From Stenotrophomonas maltophilia (GTDB taxonomy: Bacteria > Pseudomonadota > Gammaproteobacteria > Xanthomonadales > Xanthomonadaceae): a DNA stretch of 64,000 bases. The DNA lies in assembly GCF_039555535.1 (NCBI RefSeq), contig NZ_CP154630.1:3299001-3363000 (forward strand). The letters run 5' to 3'. The number at the start of each line of letters is the position of its first letter. The stretch's first letter is position 1. Positions 61,281 to 64,000 of the stretch are shown piece by piece. The position numbers and the translations under genes are program-made. The notes beneath the pieces were generated by a model that saw nothing but the letters and a program-made list of their open reading frames with translations, did not search any database and had not been told where the DNA came from.

Positions 61281-63644
61281 ATGACGCGACTCCCCAATCG
61301 CCGCCTGCTGGCCCTCGCCCTCGCCGCCGTCACCGGCGCTCCCGCCCTGGCCCAGGCAGCCGAGCCCTTCACTGTCAGCGACATCCGCGTCGATGGCCTG
61401 CAGCGCATCAGCTCGGGCACGGTGTTCACCTACCTGCCGGTGGAACGTGGCGAGACGATCACCGACAACAAGGTCGGCGAGACCATCCGCGCCCTGTACA
61501 AGACCGGCTTCTTCGAAGACGTGCAGCTGGACCGCCAGGGCAGCATCCTGGTGGTGACCGTCAAGGAACGCCCGGCGATCAACAAGCTGACCGTGACCGG
61601 CAACAAGGACATCAAGTCCGAGCAGCTGCTCAAGGGCCTGTCCGACATCGGCCTGACCGAGGGTGGCACCTTCGACCGCCTGAGCCTGGACCGCGTGACC
61701 CAGGAACTGCGCCGCCAGTACAACGACCGCGGCAAGTACACCGTCGAGATCACCCCGACCGTGAGCCCGCTGGACCGCAACCGCGTCGACATCGCGATCG
61801 CCATCAAGGAAGGCAAGGCGGCCAAGATCCGCCACGTCAACCTGGTCGGCACCGAGAAGTTCGAGAGCAAGGACATCCTGGAGACCTGGGAGTCCAAGGA
61901 GCACAACTGGGCGTCGTGGTACCGCCGTGACGACCAGTACTCCAAGGAAAAGCTGTCCGGCGACCTGGAAAAGCTCAACTCCTGGTACCTGGACCGCGGC
62001 TACGTCGACTTCAGCATCGATTCCACCCAGGTCTCGATCAGCCCCGACAAGCGCGACATGTTCCTCACCGCGGGCGTGACCGAGGGTGCGCAGTACAAGA
62101 TCTCCGAGATCAAGGTCAGCGGCGACACCATCCTCCCGCAGGAGGACGTCGAGCGCATGGTGATCCAGAAGTCGGGCGACACCTTCTCGCGTGCCCTGCT
62201 GGAATTCAGCTCGGACACCATCACCAACTCGCTGTCCAACATCGGCTACGCGTTCGCCAAGGTGAACCCGATCCCGACCACCAACCGCGCCGACCAGACC
62301 GTGGCCATCAACATGCAGGTCGTTCCGGGCCCGCGCGTGTCGGTGCGCCGCATCCTGTTCCGTGGCAACACCCGCACCTCCGACGAAGTGATGCGTCGCG
62401 AAATGCGCCAGTTCGAGAACAGCTGGTACTCGCAGGCCGCGATCGACCGTTCCAAGATCCGCCTGCAGCGCCTTGGCTACTTCGAGTCGGTGGACGTCGA
62501 GACCCCGGCCGTCAGCGGCAGCAACGACCAGGTCGACGTCGTCTACAACGTCAAGGAAACCACCTCCGGCAGCTTCGTGTTCGGCCTGGGCTACTCCCAG
62601 TCCTACGGCATGACCACTTCGGTGCAGCTGTCGCAGAACAACTTCCTCGGCGGCGGCAACCGCGTGTCGGTCGAAGCCTCGCGCAGCAGCTACCTGCAGC
62701 GCTACGGCTTCAGCTACACCAACCCGTACTTCACCGATGACGGCGTGTCGCTGGGCTACAACCTGTCCTGGCGTGAACTGGACTACTCCGACTTCAACAC
62801 CGCGCAGTACAACAGCACCAATGGCTCGGCGCAGGTGGTGTTCGGCGTGCCGCTGACCGAGACCGATACCGTCTCGCTGATGTTCGGCATCGACAGCAAC
62901 CAGATCACGACCTATCGTGGCTCGACCCCGGCCTCGATCATCGATTACATCGATGCGGTCGGTTCGCGCACCTTCCATGCCTGGCGCACGGAACTGGGCT
63001 GGGCGCGCGACTCGCGCAACGACTACTTCATGCCGACCCGCGGCACCTACCAGCGCGTCGGCCTGGAAACCACCCTGCCGGGTTCGACCATCGAGTACTA
63101 CAAGCTGAACTACCAGATCAGCAAGTACTGGCCGATCATGCCGTCGCTGGTGATCAACACCCGCGCCGAAGTGGGCTACGGCGACGCCTACGGCAAGGAC
63201 TACACCCGTACGATCACCAATGCCGATGGCACCACCCGTACCGTCACCGCCAGCGGCCTGCCGTTCTTCGAAAACTTCTATGCCGGTGGTACCAACTCGG
63301 TACGCGGCTTCGAGGACAACACCCTCGGTCCGCGCGAAGTGACCGACGGTTACCCGGAAGGCCAGCCGCTGGGTGGTTCGCTGAAGACCGTCGGTTCGGT
63401 CGAAGCCTACTTCCCGCGCCTGTTCGACAGCCCGTCGGCACGCGTGTCGGCCTTCGTCGACTTCGGTAACGTCTACAACGGCACCAAGAACTTCAAGGCC
63501 AACGAGCTGCGTGTGTCCTCCGGTGTCGCCCTGCTGTGGCGCGCCCCGGTCGGCCCGATCTCGATCAGCTACGCGTTCCCGCTGAAGAAGGAAGACGGCG
63601 ACAAGATCGAACGCCTGCAGTTCACGTTCGGCGGGCAGTTCTGA
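61281..63644 (+). CDS. bamA: Outer membrane protein assembly factor BamA
   Basis: BamA is the central Omp85 insertase of the BAM complex. The 787-residue product has a signal peptide (RLLALALAAVTGAPALAQAAEP), five POTRA domains (the first opening VSDIRVDGLQRISSGTVFTYLP) and a 16-strand barrel with NFFAGGTNSVRGFEDNT-type lid segment (AGGTNSVRGFEDN) and a C-terminal Phe (FTFGGQF) typical of barrel signals. The ATG at 61281 gives a normal signal; one at 61203, overlapping rseP's stop (ATGA), would add 26 residues. Confidence 0.96.
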   Translation: MTRLPNRRLLALALAAVTGAPALAQAAEPFTVSDIRVDGLQRISSGTVFTYLPVERGETITDNKVGETIRALYKTGFFEDVQLDRQGSILVVTVKERPAINKLTVTGNKDIKSEQLLKGLSDIGLTEGGTFDRLSLDRVTQELRRQYNDRGKYTVEITPTVSPLDRNRVDIAIAIKEGKAAKIRHVNLVGTEKFESKDILETWESKEHNWASWYRRDDQYSKEKLSGDLEKLNSWYLDRGYVDFSIDSTQVSISPDKRDMFLTAGVTEGAQYKISEIKVSGDTILPQEDVERMVIQKSGDTFSRALLEFSSDTITNSLSNIGYAFAKVNPIPTTNRADQTVAINMQVVPGPRVSVRRILFRGNTRTSDEVMRREMRQFENSWYSQAAIDRSKIRLQRLGYFESVDVETPAVSGSNDQVDVVYNVKETTSGSFVFGLGYSQSYGMTTSVQLSQNNFLGGGNRVSVEASRSSYLQRYGFSYTNPYFTDDGVSLGYNLSWRELDYSDFNTAQYNSTNGSAQVVFGVPLTETDTVSLMFGIDSNQITTYRGSTPASIIDYIDAVGSRTFHAWRTELGWARDSRNDYFMPTRGTYQRVGLETTLPGSTIEYYKLNYQISKYWPIMPSLVINTRAEVGYGDAYGKDYTRTITNADGTTRTVTASGLPFFENFYAGGTNSVRGFEDNTLGPREVTDGYPEGQPLGGSLKTVGSVEAYFPRLFDSPSARVSAFVDFGNVYNGTKNFKANELRVSSGVALLWRAPVGPISISYAFPLKKEDGDKIERLQFTFGGQF

Positions 63645-63753
63645 CGAACCGCCCTGCGGTTCATCAGAACTGCACGCGCATCCCTCCTATCCCCCGCGCC
63701 GTCGGCGCGCGCCCCTTAACAAAGGGGGGCTCTCCACCAGACGGAGCGCGAAG

Positions 63754-63781
63754 CGCCGGGCACTGCCCGGCGTTTTCGTTT
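63754..63781 (+). terminator. Terminator downstream of bamA
   Basis: CGCCGGGC/GCCCGGCG stem around ACT followed by TTTTCGTTT, about 110 bases after the bamA stop. Between the stop and this point no gene is seen; a weak imperfect stem (GAACCGC/GCGGTTC) lies right after the stop. Confidence 0.8.
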
Positions 63782-63861
63782 GGCCCGGATGCCGGAAACG
63801 CCCGCTCTGCTTTTGATCTTTTCTGTTTTTCCGTGGCTGGCACTCGCGCCACGCCGTCGGA

Positions 63862-63965
63862 GGTCGGACGGGGCGGGGCTGCGGGGGTGTGAGCCGCATG
63901 GATGCGGCGACCAAGGCTACATGGACGTACTTGCGCCGCCCCCCGCAGCCCCGCCCCGTCCGACC
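63862..63965. repeat. Perfect 26-base inverted repeat with structured interior
   Basis: GGTCGGACGGGGCGGGGCTG... (63862-63887) is exactly complementary to 63940-63965. The 52-base interior holds a second stem (GCCGCATGGATGCGGC, 63893-63908) and the word CATGGACGTACTTG. No gene was found in 63645-64000. The repeat may be a mobile palindrome or a large RNA hairpin. Confidence 0.8.
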
Positions 63966-64000
63966 CAGCCCATGACACTGGCTCTGCCGGCCGCGAGGGG

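Overview
The window is a stretch of chromosome from a high-GC gammaproteobacterium, most probably Stenotrophomonas (S. maltophilia group, Xanthomonadaceae). This rests on three things seen in the sequence: a MacABC-type operon next to a two-component system, an emrR-emrC-emrA-emrB operon with its own outer membrane factor, and many short palindromes carrying a GTAG edge, which match the SMAG repeats known from S. maltophilia. No plasmid, prophage, transposase or CRISPR array is visible. Coding density is high and most operons show ATGA or TGATG stop/start overlaps.

Layout. 1-1394: end of the phosphate operon (pstB, phoU). 1652-4166: a four-gene bufferin/Hvf-type RiPP operon with an EGKCG-repeat precursor, a DUF692 MNIO enzyme, a DUF2063 partner and a DoxX membrane protein. 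4336-10476: RNase T, a large propeller-sensor diguanylate cyclase, and a histidine kinase/response regulator pair. 10680-15309: macA-macB-macC tripartite efflux. 15482-19366 (minus strand): rlmB, a GFA-family gene with a stop at codon 2, and rnr. 19495-21808: three identical tRNA-Leu(CAG) genes, each with its own promoter, interleaved with a TSUP transporter and a LysR gene. 21966-22751: an unrecognised membrane protein of atypical composition. 22851-27571: emrRCAB efflux operon, with a divergent AraC regulator and then parC (28686-30929).

31181-38635 holds a bacterioferritin-like protein lacking the haem methionine, a penicillin-acylase family protein, a CPA2 antiporter, asnB and a Sel1-repeat lipoprotein. 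asnB is preceded by an Asn-rich leader peptide and a rho-independent terminator with an alternative pairing partner, which looks like a ribosome-mediated asparagine attenuator. 38768-45631 (minus strand) is a tight run map-glnD-dapD-(DUF2071-like)-yffB-dapE linking N-terminal Met removal, nitrogen sensing and lysine/diaminopimelate synthesis. 45871-51648 is a chaperone-usher (Csu/SCPU-type) pilus operon with two chaperones and a very short SCPU-like protein. 51869-63644 is the conserved translation/envelope block rpsB-tsf, an HDOD-GGDEF signalling gene, then pyrH-frr-uppS-cdsA-dxr-rseP-bamA. The last 356 bases hold a terminator and a long inverted repeat.

The two most interesting items are the candidate asparagine attenuator upstream of asnB (37502-37659) and the bufferin-type operon (1652-4166).
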